The notes beneath the pieces were generated by a model. The model made no database searches. It was not told where the DNA came from and saw nothing but the letters and a program-made list of their open reading frames with translations. DNA of 64,000 bases from Paeniglutamicibacter cryotolerans (GTDB lineage: Bacteria > Actinomycetota > Actinomycetes > Actinomycetales > Micrococcaceae). The DNA lies in assembly GCF_014190875.1 (NCBI RefSeq), contig NZ_JACHVS010000002.1, positions 682,001 through 746,000 of the forward strand. Direction: 5' to 3'. This document shows positions 53,578-62,677 of this stretch, in pieces. A program made the position numbers and the translations under genes. Every line of letters starts with the position of its first letter. The first letter of the stretch is position 1.

Positions 53578-54753
53578 CTATTTCCCATTCAGGTAGCCGG
53601 TGGACCACCGGTCTATCGCAGCGAACGCCGCGGCCCGCGGCTCCGGACCCGAGGTGAACACGTCGTGCATCGCCCCGATCAGCTTCGCGTTGGTCACCTC
53701 GGTGCCGATGCCCAACGAACGTTCGCGCACCACCTCGACCTCGATCACTGCATCGTTGAACAGCATCTGCTGGTCGAAGACGGGGCTCAGATGCGTGCGG
53801 GCACTGGTGAGCACCAGTACCGGGATACGCAGGTTCAGCCCGTGGGCCACCTTCGCATGCCCGGCCATGACGGCGCGCAGCCATCCGGCGGTTACCGGGA
53901 AGGAAATCTGTGGCCGCCAGACCGGGTGCAGGTCCCAGGTGCCATGGCCCAGCCGGCTGAGCGTCTGCCAATACTGGTCGGCTTCCGGCAACCGCAACTT
54001 GGCCTTGGGCCGCAGCCGGGCAACAGGATCAAGCACTCCCGTCGCGGCATAGCGCACCAGGTGGCTGCCCTGCAGTTCCAGCCATGGTGAATTGAGCACC
54101 AGGGCGGTGAAAATGCCCGGATGGCGCTCGGCCCACAGCGTGGCGATCAACCCGCCGGTGGAATGCGCCACGCAGATCCGCTCATCAAACTCGCCGGCAT
54201 CGGCGGCGAGGGCATCCAAGGCGGCCTTCAGATCGGCATCGTAGTCCGTCAGGTCACTGACGTATCCGGGTGCCTCCCCGGCCCGCAGGCTGCGTCCGTA
54301 GCGGCGCAGATCCACGGCGTAGAAGTGATATCCGCGGGCGTTCCAGTATTCGGCGAGGGCCGTGTTGTAGTAGTAGTCGCTCCAGCCGTGCAGGTAAAGC
54401 ACGAATCCGCGGGCCCGGGGCGGCTCCGCCCCGGGCCCCGGCCTGCCGGCCAGGCGGCGCCAGAACCCCGCGCGGGCCGGGGTGGGGCCGGCGGCCCCGG
54501 TGCTCGCCGGACGGTATCGCACAAGCGTGGCCCGCACGTCCCCGTCCTCGTCCGGTGGCAGCGGCAGCGTCGTATAGGAGTAGTCCGGACCCAGGATGTC
54601 CGGAAGCCACTGGCCCTCTTCGCTATCGGGCAGGAAGGATGGCCAATCGCCGCTCGGATCCCGGTATTCCTCGGGAGGAGAGCTGCCGGAATCGAGCGGC
54701 GAGTCCGGCTTTGGGGTGGTCTTTGCCAAGCGCTGACGAAACTCGAATGTCAT
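53578..54753 (-). CDS. Alpha/beta hydrolase (serine aminopeptidase S33 / lysophospholipase-like)
   Basis: The 391-residue protein has an oxyanion-hole segment ARGFVLYLHGWSDYYYNTAL, a nucleophile elbow AHSTGGLIATLWAERHPG and a long C-terminal part with a possible acid (VLTSARTHLSPVF region) and a His near MHDVFTSGPE. The GxSxG Gly is AHSTGG, where His-Ser-Thr-Gly-Gly is typical of S33-like lipases. The first 70 residues have no similarity I recognise. The start at 54753 is 61 bases from pyrD on the opposite strand. The substrate is not known. Confidence 0.82.
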   Translation of the reverse strand: MTFEFRQRLAKTTPKPDSPLDSGSSPPEEYRDPSGDWPSFLPDSEEGQWLPDILGPDYSYTTLPLPPDEDGDVRATLVRYRPASTGAAGPTPARAGFWRRLAGRPGPGAEPPRARGFVLYLHGWSDYYYNTALAEYWNARGYHFYAVDLRRYGRSLRAGEAPGYVSDLTDYDADLKAALDALAADAGEFDERICVAHSTGGLIATLWAERHPGIFTALVLNSPWLELQGSHLVRYAATGVLDPVARLRPKAKLRLPEADQYWQTLSRLGHGTWDLHPVWRPQISFPVTAGWLRAVMAGHAKVAHGLNLRIPVLVLTSARTHLSPVFDQQMLFNDAVIEVEVVRERSLGIGTEVTNAKLIGAMHDVFTSGPEPRAAAFAAIDRWSTGYLNGK

Positions 54754-54813
54754 GTGATGAGCATAACCATGAGCAAGTTGTTTGGAACCAGCTGGCAGGG
54801 AAGACTGTTAAAC

Positions 54814-55908
54814 ATGCGCTTCTATCCCACGATTTTCCGTGTCGTTTTCTCCCGTATGGATCCCGAAAAGGCACATCACATCGGCTTCCGCGCCATTCGA
54901 CTGGCGGAAAAGACCGGTGCATCCGCCATGCTGCGCCGGATCAGTGCGCCGTCGTTGGGACTGCGCCGCACGGTCATGGGCATGGACTTCCCCTCGCCGT
55001 TCGGACTGGCGGCCGGGTTCGACAAGGAAGGCCACGGGGTTGCGGCCCTGGCGGATCTGGGTTTCGGGCATGTGGAGGTCGGCACCATCACCGGTCAGGC
55101 ACAGCCGGGCAACCCGGCTCCGCGGCTCTTCCGCCTGATCGAGGACAAGGCGGTCATCAACCGGATGGGCTTCAACAACTCCGGCGCCCGGGCGGTGGCA
55201 CCGCGCCTGCGCGATGCGGCGCCCGTGCTTTCCAAGCGCTTCGGCGCCGTGCGCCCGGTCATCGGCATCAACATCGGCAAGTCGAAAGCCGTCGAGCTCG
55301 AGGACGCGGTGGAAGACTACCTTGTCTCCACCCGCGAGCTCGCCACCCATGCCGACTACATGGTGGTGAACGTCAGCTCGCCCAACACCCCGGGATTGCG
55401 CCTGCTGCAGAGCGTGGAATCACTGCGCCCGTTGCTGAGCGCGGTGCAGGAAGAGGCTGACCGCGTTGCGGCCCGCCGGATGCCGCTGCTGGTGAAGATC
55501 GCCCCGGACCTGGCCGATGCGGACATCGACGAGGTGGCCGCGCTGGTCACCGAACTGGGCCTGGCTGGGATCATCGCCACGAACACCACGATCGGCCGCG
55601 AGGGACTGCTCGCCGATCCGTCCAAGGTCCGGGAGATCGGTGCCGGCGGGCTGAGCGGTGCCCCGCTGCGGGCACGTTCGCTCGAGGTGCTCAAGCACCT
55701 GCGCCGGGTACTACCTGCCGGAGCAACGATTATCTCCGTCGGTGGCGTCAGCACGGCCGAGGATGTTATCGAACGGCTGCAGGCCGGAGCCGACCTGGTC
55801 CAGGGCTACACCGCCTTCCTCTATGAGGGTCCGCTTTGGGCGCGGGCCATCAACAAGGGGCTGCGCAAGGCGCTGGTCAACGGCGTCTCGCTGACCCCGG
55901 CCGGCTAG
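54814..55908 (+). CDS. pyrD: Dihydroorotate dehydrogenase (quinone), class 2
   Basis: PyrD oxidises dihydroorotate to orotate at the membrane and passes electrons to quinone. From the ATG at 54814 it is 364 residues and starts RFYPTIFRVVFSRMDPEKAHH, the N-terminal helix pair that binds the membrane in class 2 enzymes. FMN and substrate motifs include FGLAAGFDKEG and NVSSPNTPGLR (Asn about 186, Ser 188). The frame is open much further upstream, but over the opposite hydrolase gene; ATGs at 54757 and 54769 are less likely. It stands alone, 39 kb from the pyr operon, as in many Actinobacteria. Confidence 0.94.
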   Translation: MRFYPTIFRVVFSRMDPEKAHHIGFRAIRLAEKTGASAMLRRISAPSLGLRRTVMGMDFPSPFGLAAGFDKEGHGVAALADLGFGHVEVGTITGQAQPGNPAPRLFRLIEDKAVINRMGFNNSGARAVAPRLRDAAPVLSKRFGAVRPVIGINIGKSKAVELEDAVEDYLVSTRELATHADYMVVNVSSPNTPGLRLLQSVESLRPLLSAVQEEADRVAARRMPLLVKIAPDLADADIDEVAALVTELGLAGIIATNTTIGREGLLADPSKVREIGAGGLSGAPLRARSLEVLKHLRRVLPAGATIISVGGVSTAEDVIERLQAGADLVQGYTAFLYEGPLWARAINKGLRKALVNGVSLTPAG

Positions 55909-55952
55909 ATCCGGCCCCTGCCCGGGTCCCGGGCACCTGAGCGTGGAAGTGG

Positions 55953-55996
55953 AAAAGGCGGTGCGTTTCCCTTACCGGGAGGCGCACCGCCTTTTT
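55953..55996. terminator. Terminator between pyrD and the DUF3043 gene
   Basis: AAAAGGCGGTGCG (55953-55965) pairs with the GCGCACCGCCTTTTT region (55982-55996), followed by a T-run, 44 bases after pyrD. The A-run on the other side makes it usable for the leftward gene as well. Confidence 0.85.
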
Positions 55997-56010
55997 AATG
56001 TACGGAGGGG

Positions 56011-56595
56011 TTAGCGCGGAGCCTGTCCGCGCTTGACCTGCGGCTTGGGCAGGCGGATTTTGCGGAACTGCAGCGAGCGCATTACGGCGTACCAGAGCAC
56101 GCCGCGCTCGAGCTCGCCATGGCGCTCGGTGATCTGCTTCTTCAGGCGCCGGGTCATGATGTACGCATCGATCATGGTGATACCCAGGACGACCCACAGG
56201 CCCAGAGTCAGATTGGCCTGCACCACCGTCAGCTTCGGGAAGGCCAGGGCGATGATCAGGAACGCGAAGATCGCGATCATCAGGAACTCGCCGACCATCC
56301 ATCGGGAGTCGACGTGGTCGCGGGCCAGGCGCTTCTGGTCCCCGCGGTCACGCGGCATCATGTAGCGCTCGTCGCCCGTTTCATTGGCGAGGCGCAGCTT
56401 GTCCTGCGCTGCGGCGCGATCCTTGCGCTGGGCCTCGCGGGCCAGCTTCCTGTCGGTGGGCACCAAGGGGCGTTGCCGCGATGCCTGCTGCGCACTGCGC
56501 TTAGGGGTCGGGGCATTTTTGCCTTGGTTGGCGGTGGTCTCTTCTTCGGGCATTGCCGTGGAAGCGGCGGCCTCGTCCTTCTTGCGTCCAAACAC
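56011..56595 (-). CDS. DUF3043 membrane protein
   Basis: The 194-residue protein starts MFGRKKDE, is rich in charged residues for its first 90 positions (RKLAREAQRKDRAAAQDKLR and YMMPRDRGDQKRLARDHVDS are conserved in the family), and has two membrane spans (about 102-120 and 125-145). The end is basic. DUF3043 is restricted to Actinobacteria and has no known function. It is convergent with pyrD and divergent from the dipeptidase gene. Confidence 0.9.
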   Translation of the reverse strand: MFGRKKDEAAASTAMPEEETTANQGKNAPTPKRSAQQASRQRPLVPTDRKLAREAQRKDRAAAQDKLRLANETGDERYMMPRDRGDQKRLARDHVDSRWMVGEFLMIAIFAFLIIALAFPKLTVVQANLTLGLWVVLGITMIDAYIMTRRLKKQITERHGELERGVLWYAVMRSLQFRKIRLPKPQVKRGQAPR

Positions 56596-56657
56596 CCTCC
56601 CAGTCTATCGGTGCAGCGCGCCTCCACACTAACGAGACGCGGTTGTAGGCTGATCGC

Positions 56658-58067
56658 ATGACTACTAATGAGCAGCAATTCGACGCCGTACAGGGCGTTG
56701 ACCTCCAGGCATTGACCGCTCGCGTCGAGGCCGGCTTCGCCCAGACCCTGGCCGAGCTCAAGGAACTCGTGGCGATTCCCGGCATCGCCTGGGACTCATT
56801 CGACGCGGCGCAATTGGACCGCAGCGCCGAGGCTGTGGCCGAATTGGTGCGCGATTCCGGTATGGACGATGTGCGCATCCTGCGTGTCGACACCCCGGCG
56901 GGCGTTCCCGGCGGGCCCGCCATCGTAGCCCACCGGGCGGCGGCACCGGGCAAACCCACCGTCCTGCTCTATGCGCACCATGACGTGCAGCCCCCGGGCG
57001 ACGAGGCGCTGTGGAACACGAAGCCGTTTGAGGCCACCGAGCTCGATGGCCGCCTCTACGGCCGTGGAGCGGCCGATGACAAGGCGGGCATCATGGTGCA
57101 TATCGCGGCCCTGCGCGTTGTGCTCGATGCGGTCGACGACTTTGGCGTCGGGGTGACCTTCTTCCTCGAAGGCGAGGAGGAAGCCGGTTCGCCGAGTTTC
57201 CGCAACTTCCTCGAAGAACACCGTGAATCCCTAAAAGCCGACGTCATCGTGGTGGCGGACTCCAGCAACTGGAAAGTCGGCGTCCCGGCCCTGACCACCA
57301 GCTTGCGCGGACTAGTCGGGGGCGTGGTCCAGGTGCGCGTGCTTGCCCACGCTGTGCACTCGGGAATGTTCGGCGGGCCGGTGCTCGATGCCCCGACGCT
57401 TGCGGCCCGCCTGATCTCCACCTTCCATGATGCCCGGGGAAACGTGGCCATCGCGGGGCTCCTCTCCCACGATTCGGCCATCGTCGACTACTCCGAAGCG
57501 GACTTCCGTGCGGATTCCTCCGTGTTGAGCTCGGTCAGGCTCGCGGGGGAGGGGCGGATTGCCGACAGACTCTGGAACAAGCCTGCCCTCTCGGTCATCG
57601 GCATGGATATACCCTCCGTGGACATCTCCTCCAATACGCTGATCCCGGCAACGAGGTTCAAGGTCAGCGTCCGCCTCGCACCGGGACAGGACCCGGAACT
57701 GGCCGCCACGGCGCTCAAGGCACACATCGAAGCCCAGGACCTCTTCGGTGCCGAGGTAACGTTCGAGGCCGATGAGGCGGGTAATGCGTTCTCGACGGAC
57801 ACCGCGGCCCCTGCGGCACAGGCCTGCCTGTGGGCGCTCGGGGAGGCCTGGGGCGTCCCAGCCGTGGAAACCGGATTGGGCGGATCGATCCCGTTCATCG
57901 CCGATTTGCTCGAGGTCTTCCCGACCGCCCAGATCCTGGTCACCGGTGTCGAAGATCCTGATTCCCGGGCACATTCGGCCAATGAATCGCTGCACCTCGG
58001 CGACTTCCAGAAGGCCATCCTGGCCGAGGCCCTGCTGCTGGCCCGGCTGCATGCAAAGGGCCTCTAG
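56658..58067 (+). CDS. M20-family dipeptidase
   Basis: The 469-residue protein is an M20/M25/M40 metallopeptidase. The zinc motif LYAHHDVQP (His-x-Asp), GRGAADDKAG with the second Asp, and FLEGEEEAGSPS with the Glu pair lie in the expected order, followed by a dimerisation domain with VHSGMFGGPVLDAPT. These are the marks of the dipeptidase branch rather than of acetylornithine deacetylase. No signal peptide; cytoplasmic. The start ATG at 56658 has no strong Shine-Dalgarno. Confidence 0.9.
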   Translation: MTTNEQQFDAVQGVDLQALTARVEAGFAQTLAELKELVAIPGIAWDSFDAAQLDRSAEAVAELVRDSGMDDVRILRVDTPAGVPGGPAIVAHRAAAPGKPTVLLYAHHDVQPPGDEALWNTKPFEATELDGRLYGRGAADDKAGIMVHIAALRVVLDAVDDFGVGVTFFLEGEEEAGSPSFRNFLEEHRESLKADVIVVADSSNWKVGVPALTTSLRGLVGGVVQVRVLAHAVHSGMFGGPVLDAPTLAARLISTFHDARGNVAIAGLLSHDSAIVDYSEADFRADSSVLSSVRLAGEGRIADRLWNKPALSVIGMDIPSVDISSNTLIPATRFKVSVRLAPGQDPELAATALKAHIEAQDLFGAEVTFEADEAGNAFSTDTAAPAAQACLWALGEAWGVPAVETGLGGSIPFIADLLEVFPTAQILVTGVEDPDSRAHSANESLHLGDFQKAILAEALLLARLHAKGL

Positions 58068-58173
58068 CCCGGACGCGCGCGGGGTGAGTTTATTCAGACA
58101 TCCCAAGTACCATTGAAGATTGAGGGGCAGCTCCCACACGGCAGCCCGCGTCAAGCAGTAACGGAGGACCACA

Positions 58174-58548
58174 ATGACAGCAGCAACCAATGAAACAACG
58201 GCAGATGCCACCGAGTTGCCCACGCACGAGGTGAAACTGACCGATGTAGCGGCCGGAAAGGTCCGCTCCCTGCTGGAGCAGGAAGGCCGCACCGATCTGC
58301 GACTGCGCATTGCCGTGCAGCCCGGCGGCTGCTCGGGCCTGATCTACCAGCTGTACTTCGACGAGCGGCTGCTCGAGGGTGACTGCGTTTCGGATTACGA
58401 CGGCGTTGAGGTCGTCGTCGATAAGATGAGCGTCCCTTACTTGGATGGGGCTTCGATCGACTTCGAGGACACCATTTCCAAGCAGGGCTTCACCATTGAC
58501 AACCCGTCCGCTGGCGGTTCGTGCGCCTGCGGCGATTCGTTCCACTAA
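58174..58548 (+). CDS. Iron-sulfur cluster insertion protein, ErpA/HesB family
   Basis: A-type carriers hold Fe-S clusters and pass them to target enzymes. The 124-residue protein has the three conserved cysteines: Cys53 in GGCSGLIYQLYFDE and Cys117 and Cys119 in GGSCACGDSF. The first 20 residues are a Thr/Glu-rich extension. GGAGG lies 6 bases before the ATG. Its place before ctaC is usual in Actinobacteria. Confidence 0.95.
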   Translation: MTAATNETTADATELPTHEVKLTDVAAGKVRSLLEQEGRTDLRLRIAVQPGGCSGLIYQLYFDERLLEGDCVSDYDGVEVVVDKMSVPYLDGASIDFEDTISKQGFTIDNPSAGGSCACGDSFH

Positions 58549-58563
58549 TCGGGCCTATGGAAC

Positions 58564-58604
58564 CCGCCTTCACGCCGTTACATATCGGCGTGAAGGCGGT
58601 GTTT
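58564..58604 (+). terminator. Terminator after the Fe-S carrier gene
   Basis: A perfect 14-bp stem (58564-58577 with 58586-58599) with an 8-base loop is followed by TGTTT, 16 bases after the stop. Confidence 0.88.
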
Positions 58605-58614
58605 CTGTCGGCAT

Positions 58615-58644
58615 TTGAGCACCCAAGAGGGTAAGCTCTACGAT
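58615..58644 (+). promoter_or_regulatory. Promoter of the ctaC-ctaD-ctaF genes
   Basis: TTGAGC (58615-58620) and TACGAT (58639-58644) are separated by 18 bases, just after the terminator and about 100 bases before the ctaC start. Confidence 0.55.
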
Positions 58645-58752
58645 AAGTAGTAAAACTATGGTTTTCTTCGGCCTAGTCAGCGTTGATTCCTCGTGAACAA
58701 CATTGGCGCTGCCGAAGATTCATTCAGCACCAACAAAGAGGAAGGGCCGTCT

Positions 58753-59628
58753 GTGAGTTCGCAAGACCGAACCAGCAGCAGCCGCAAAGGCACAGCCAAA
58801 GTCTTGGCAATCGCCGGCGCCGGCGCATTGCTGCTGACGGGATGTTCAGCGGAAGTCCAGCGAGGTTGGCTCCCGAACGTCGAACGTGACACCACTAACC
58901 ACACCGGAATGATCCAGGACCTCTGGGTCAATTCATGGATCACCATTCTGATCATCGGCCTGTTGACTTGGGGTCTGATGCTGTGGTGCATGGTTGCGTA
59001 CCGTCGTCGCAAGACCGACACTGGTTACCCGCGGCAGCTTAGCTACAACCTGCCCATTGAAATTTTCTACACGGCCGTGCCGTTGATTCTCGTGCTTTCG
59101 TTCTTCACCTTCTCGGATAAGACCGAACGCATCATCAACACCCCGGTTGCATCTGATCTGGTTGTGGACATCCGCGCCAAGCAGTGGGCGTGGGACTACA
59201 ACTACGACTACAAGGGCGTCAAGAAGTACGACTCCACGGTCCAGGCAAACCTGACCGGCAAGCCGGGCGTGCGCAAGACGCTCCCGACGCTGTACCTGCC
59301 CGTCAACAAGTCGGTGACCTTCGAGCTCAACAGCCGCGACGTCATCCACTCGTTCTGGGTACCGGCATTCCTGCAGAAGCTGGACATGATCCCGGGAAAG
59401 ACCAACTACATCTACTTGACGCCTCAGGTCGAAGGTGAATTCGACGGCAAGTGTGCCGAACTGTGCGGCGAGTTCCACTCCGAAATGCTCTTCAATGTGA
59501 AGGTCGTTTCCGAGGCGGAATTCGAAGCTCACCTGGCTACCCTCAAGGACGGTTCGCTCGGTCCGGAATACGACCGCGCGCCGGGACTTGTCAACCAGGT
59601 CGCCGCTAAAAACGGTGAAGGGAACTAG
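58753..59628 (+). CDS. ctaC: Cytochrome c oxidase subunit II
   Basis: Subunit II takes electrons from cytochrome c into the CuA site of the aa3 oxidase. From the GTG at 58753, which has GAGGAAGGG upstream (the more upstream GTG at 58693 does not), the protein is 291 residues. A lipoprotein signal ends LLLTGC (Cys about 31); two spans follow (about 55-75 and 97-117). The CuA ligands are in CAELCGEFHSEM (Cys234, Cys238, His242). Signal peptide plus two spans is the usual actinobacterial form. Confidence 0.95.
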   Translation: MSSQDRTSSSRKGTAKVLAIAGAGALLLTGCSAEVQRGWLPNVERDTTNHTGMIQDLWVNSWITILIIGLLTWGLMLWCMVAYRRRKTDTGYPRQLSYNLPIEIFYTAVPLILVLSFFTFSDKTERIINTPVASDLVVDIRAKQWAWDYNYDYKGVKKYDSTVQANLTGKPGVRKTLPTLYLPVNKSVTFELNSRDVIHSFWVPAFLQKLDMIPGKTNYIYLTPQVEGEFDGKCAELCGEFHSEMLFNVKVVSEAEFEAHLATLKDGSLGPEYDRAPGLVNQVAAKNGEGN

Positions 59629-59634
59629 TCCAAC

Positions 59635-61353
59635 ATGACGACTTACGAATACGCAACCGACGAGGTCAAGAGCCTCGCGCCGAGCGCCGTTCCGGTTTCC
59701 AAGGGACGCATCATCGTCAACTGGATCACCTCCACGGACCACAAGACCATCGGGTACATGTACCTGATCGCCTCCTTCGTCTTCTTCTGCATCGGCGGCG
59801 TCATGGCGCTCGTCATCCGTGCCGAGCTCTTCGAGCCGGGCATGCAGATCCTGCAGACGAAGGAGCAGTACAACCAGCTGTTCACCATGCACGGCACCAT
59901 CATGCTGCTGATGTTTGCAACCCCGCTGTTTGCGGGTTTCGCCAACGTCATCATGCCGCTGCAGATTGGTGCACCCGATGTCGCCTTCCCGCGGCTGAAC
60001 GCACTGGCCTTCTGGTTCTTCCTGTTCGGCTCGACGATCGCGGTTTCCGGCTACCTGACCCCCCAGGGTGCAGCATCGTTCGGCTGGTTCGCTTACGCGC
60101 CCCTGTCGAACACCACCTTCAGCCCCGGCGTCGGCGGAGACCTCTGGGTCTTCGGCCTGGCCCTCTCGGGCTTCGGCACCATCCTGGGCGCAGTCAACTT
60201 CATCACCACGATCATCTGCCTGCGCGCACCGGGCATGACCATGTGGCGCATGTCCGTGTTCTCCTGGAACACGCTCATCACCGCCATCCTGGTCCTGATG
60301 GCCTTCCCGCCGCTGGCAGCCGCGCTGTTCGCACTGGGTGCCGACCGGCGGTTCGGAGCCCACGTCTTTGATCCCGAATCGGGTGGACCAGTCCTCTGGC
60401 AACACCTGTTCTGGTTCTTCGGTCACCCCGAGGTCTACATCATCGCGCTGCCGTTCTTCGGCATCGTGTCGGAAATCTTCCCGGTCTTCAGCCGCAAGCC
60501 GATCTTCGGCTACAAGGGCCTGATCTTCGCGACGATCTCCATCGCAGCGCTCTCCGTGTCCGTCTGGGCACACCACATGTACGTCACGGGCTCGGTCATG
60601 CTTCCGTTCTTCGGATTCATGACGATGCTGATCGCGGTTCCGACCGGCGTGAAGTTCTTCAACTGGATCGGCACGCTCTGGCGCGGCTCGATCACGTTCG
60701 AGACCCCGATGCTCTGGAGCCTGGGCTTCATGGTCACCTTCCTCTTCGGCGGCCTGACCGGAATCATCCTCTCGGCTCCGCCGCTGGACTTCCACGTCTC
60801 GGATACCTACTTCGTGGTAGCCCACTTCCACTACGTGGTCTTCGGTACAGTTGTGTTCGCCATGTTCGCCGGATTCTACTTCTGGTGGCCGAAGTGGACC
60901 GGCAAGATGCTCAACGAACGCCTGGGCAAGATCCACTTCTGGATGCTGTTCGTCGGCTTCCACGGCACCTTCCTGATCCAGCACTGGCTGGGCGTCATCG
61001 GCATGCCGCGTCGTTACGCGGACTACATGCCCGAAGACGGTTTCACGCTCATGAACCAGTTCTCGACCGTGTTCGCCTTCATCCTGGGCCTGTCCATGAT
61101 TCCGTTCTTCTGGAACGTGTGGAAGACGGCACGCGACGGCAAGAAGGTCACCGTGGATGATCCGTGGGGCTTCGGTGCCTCGCTTGAGTGGGCCACCTCG
61201 TGCCCGCCTCCGCGCCACAACTTCCACTCGATCCCGCGGATCCGCTCCGAGCGTCCCGCCTTGGACCTGCACCATCCGGAACTGGGCATTCGCTCCACTC
61301 CGGATAACGCCGTTGCCAAGATCTTCGGACCCGCCGACCAGAAGGATAAGTAA
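59635..61353 (+). CDS. ctaD: Cytochrome c oxidase subunit I
   Basis: Subunit I carries heme a, heme a3 and CuB and pumps protons. The 572 residues have twelve spans. The Cu-B/heme ligands appear in [15 protein letters not shown] and [12 protein letters not shown], and the heme a His in [10 protein letters not shown]. The D-channel region [20 protein letters not shown] is present. It starts 6 bases after ctaC. The ctaE subunit III gene is not nearby; in Actinobacteria it usually lies with qcrCAB. Confidence 0.97.
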   Translation: MTTYEYATDEVKSLAPSAVPVSKGRIIVNWITSTDHKTIGYMYLIASFVFFCIGGVMALVIRAELFEPGMQILQTKEQYNQLFTMHGTIMLLMFATPLFAGFANVIMPLQIGAPDVAFPRLNALAFWFFLFGSTIAVSGYLTPQGAASFGWFAYAPLSNTTFSPGVGGDLWVFGLALSGFGTILGAVNFITTIICLRAPGMTMWRMSVFSWNTLITAILVLMAFPPLAAALFALGADRRFGAHVFDPESGGPVLWQHLFWFFGHPEVYIIALPFFGIVSEIFPVFSRKPIFGYKGLIFATISIAALSVSVWAHHMYVTGSVMLPFFGFMTMLIAVPTGVKFFNWIGTLWRGSITFETPMLWSLGFMVTFLFGGLTGIILSAPPLDFHVSDTYFVVAHFHYVVFGTVVFAMFAGFYFWWPKWTGKMLNERLGKIHFWMLFVGFHGTFLIQHWLGVIGMPRRYADYMPEDGFTLMNQFSTVFAFILGLSMIPFFWNVWKTARDGKKVTVDDPWGFGASLEWATSCPPPRHNFHSIPRIRSERPALDLHHPELGIRSTPDNAVAKIFGPADQKDK

Positions 61354-61355
61354 GC

Positions 61356-61757
61356 ATGAAAGTCGAGTCCTGGCTCTTCCTCGGTGGCGTGTTCTTCTTC
61401 ACCCCCGTGGCAATCGTTTACGGCATGATGGTCAACTGGCAAGAATGGGTGGGCTTCCTTGCCTTGTTCATGCTTTCCGGACTGTCGATCATGGTCGGCT
61501 TCTACCTTCACTTCACCGCACGCCGCGTGGGCTACCGCCCCGAGGACCGCGTTGACGGCGAAATCCACGAGAACGCCGGCGCCATTGGCATGTTCTCTCC
61601 CTGGAGCTGGTGGCCGTTGGTCTTGGGCCTGGCAGCCGCTATCGGGTTTGCCGGTCTGGCACTGGGCTTCTGGGTCACGTACATCGGCATTGGCCTCCTC
61701 ACCGTAGCCCTCACCGGCTGGGTGTACGAGTACAGCCGCGGCGACCACGCACACTAG
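61356..61757 (+). CDS. ctaF: Cytochrome c oxidase subunit IV, actinobacterial (CtaF)
   Basis: CtaF is a small integral subunit specific to actinobacterial aa3 oxidases. The 133-residue protein has four hydrophobic segments: FLGGVFFFTPVAIVYGMM, VGFLALFMLSGLSIMVGFYL, and two more between about 80 and 125. The central loop has RRVGYRPEDR, a typical CtaF motif. The start is 2 bases after ctaD, so the genes are cotranscribed. Confidence 0.93.
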   Translation: MKVESWLFLGGVFFFTPVAIVYGMMVNWQEWVGFLALFMLSGLSIMVGFYLHFTARRVGYRPEDRVDGEIHENAGAIGMFSPWSWWPLVLGLAAAIGFAGLALGFWVTYIGIGLLTVALTGWVYEYSRGDHAH

Positions 61758-61785
61758 GTACGCCATCGGGGTCTTGTAATCCTGG

Positions 61786-61832
61786 ACTGGAGCGGTGCAT
61801 CCCCTTAACGGGGATGCACCGCTCCAGTTGTT
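61786..61832 (+). terminator. Terminator of the cta operon
   Basis: A perfect 19-bp stem (61786-61804 with 61810-61828) with a 5-base loop and TGTTT after it, 28 bases past ctaF. It is among the strongest hairpins in the window. Confidence 0.93.
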
Positions 61833-61843
61833 TAAGCGAGAAT

Positions 61844-61855
61844 GGAAGTACTTCC
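61844..61855 (+). promoter_or_regulatory. Palindrome GGAAGTACTTCC upstream of the GntR gene
   Basis: A perfect 12-bp palindrome lies 31 bases before the start of the GntR-family gene, between the cta terminator and the Shine-Dalgarno. It is a candidate operator for autoregulation. No other copy was found in this window. Confidence 0.45.
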
Positions 61856-61885
61856 GAACTCCCTCCTCGCCGCCCGAAGGATTCC

Positions 61886-62677
61886 ATGAAACGGTACGCA
61901 CTACAGCCGCTGGTCATCGGCGCGCTGAACCCCGAGTCCCCGGTGTCCAAGCACCGACAGCTGCGTGCCATCCTGCGTACGCATGCCCAGGAGACCTGTA
62001 AGCCGGGGGATCGGCTGCCCCCGGAACGTGAACTTGCTGAATACTTCGATGTGGCACGCAAGACCCTGCGGCAGGCCATTGATTCGCTGGTCGAGGATCA
62101 GGTGCTCAAGCGCGTTGTTGGGGTGGGAACATTCGTGGCTCACCCCAAGGTAGACCTTCAAGCGAAGCTGACCTCCTACACCGAGGAAATGCATCGTCGT
62201 GGCATGGTTCCGGCCGCTCGCGTGCTGCGCTTCGACTCGGTGCCCGCCGTCGGCAATCTTGCGCGGGAGATGGGCCTGGCTGAGGGCACCCCTGTGGTGA
62301 GATTCCGACGACTTTTGCTGGCCGATGGCACGCCCATGAGTCTCGACGACAACTTCATCCCCGAGCACCTAGTGCCGGGCTTCCTCGACGACGAAGCGCC
62401 AATGTCCCTCTACCAGCGGCTCGATGAACGCTACGGCTTGATCTTGCAGTGGGCCGAGGATGAGATCGAGGCTGCTGCCGCGACGGTGGAGAACGCTGAC
62501 CTGCTGAAGGTCGAGATTGGGTTCCCCTTGCTGCGAGTGACAAGGCATGCCTACGTGGATGACAACCTGATCGATTTCTCGGTCTCCGTCTACCGGTCCG
62601 ACCGGTACAAGCTGTTCGTCCCAATCCAACGCCACGGCATGCGACCGCCCCGCTACACCAAGATCACCCAGACCTAA
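61886..62677 (+). CDS. GntR-family (HutC subfamily) transcriptional regulator
   Basis: From the ATG at 61886, with GAAGGA upstream, the protein is 263 residues. The winged helix-turn-helix (about 20-85) has the GntR motif GDRLPPERELAEYFDVARKT, followed by LRQAIDSLVEDQVLKRVVGVGTFVA. The C-terminal UTRA domain (about 105-255) binds an effector, with RVLRFDSVPA and VRFRRLLLADGTPMSLDDNF. HutC-type regulators commonly sense sugars, amino acids or their phosphates. There is no adjacent transport or catabolic operon to suggest a ligand; the gene stands alone after ctaF. Confidence 0.92.
   Translation: MKRYALQPLVIGALNPESPVSKHRQLRAILRTHAQETCKPGDRLPPERELAEYFDVARKTLRQAIDSLVEDQVLKRVVGVGTFVAHPKVDLQAKLTSYTEEMHRRGMVPAARVLRFDSVPAVGNLAREMGLAEGTPVVRFRRLLLADGTPMSLDDNFIPEHLVPGFLDDEAPMSLYQRLDERYGLILQWAEDEIEAAAATVENADLLKVEIGFPLLRVTRHAYVDDNLIDFSVSVYRSDRYKLFVPIQRHGMRPPRYTKITQT

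Noticed and set aside
54121..54813. A 230-residue N-terminal extension of PyrD
   Set aside because: It runs over the opposite hydrolase gene, has no PyrD similarity, and class 2 enzymes begin at the helix encoded from 54814.
58933..61275. A 780-codon leftward open frame opposite ctaC and ctaD
   Set aside because: Its composition (very high Asp, Glu, His, Arg) is that of a mirror frame of membrane-protein genes; the plus strand encodes complete oxidase subunits.
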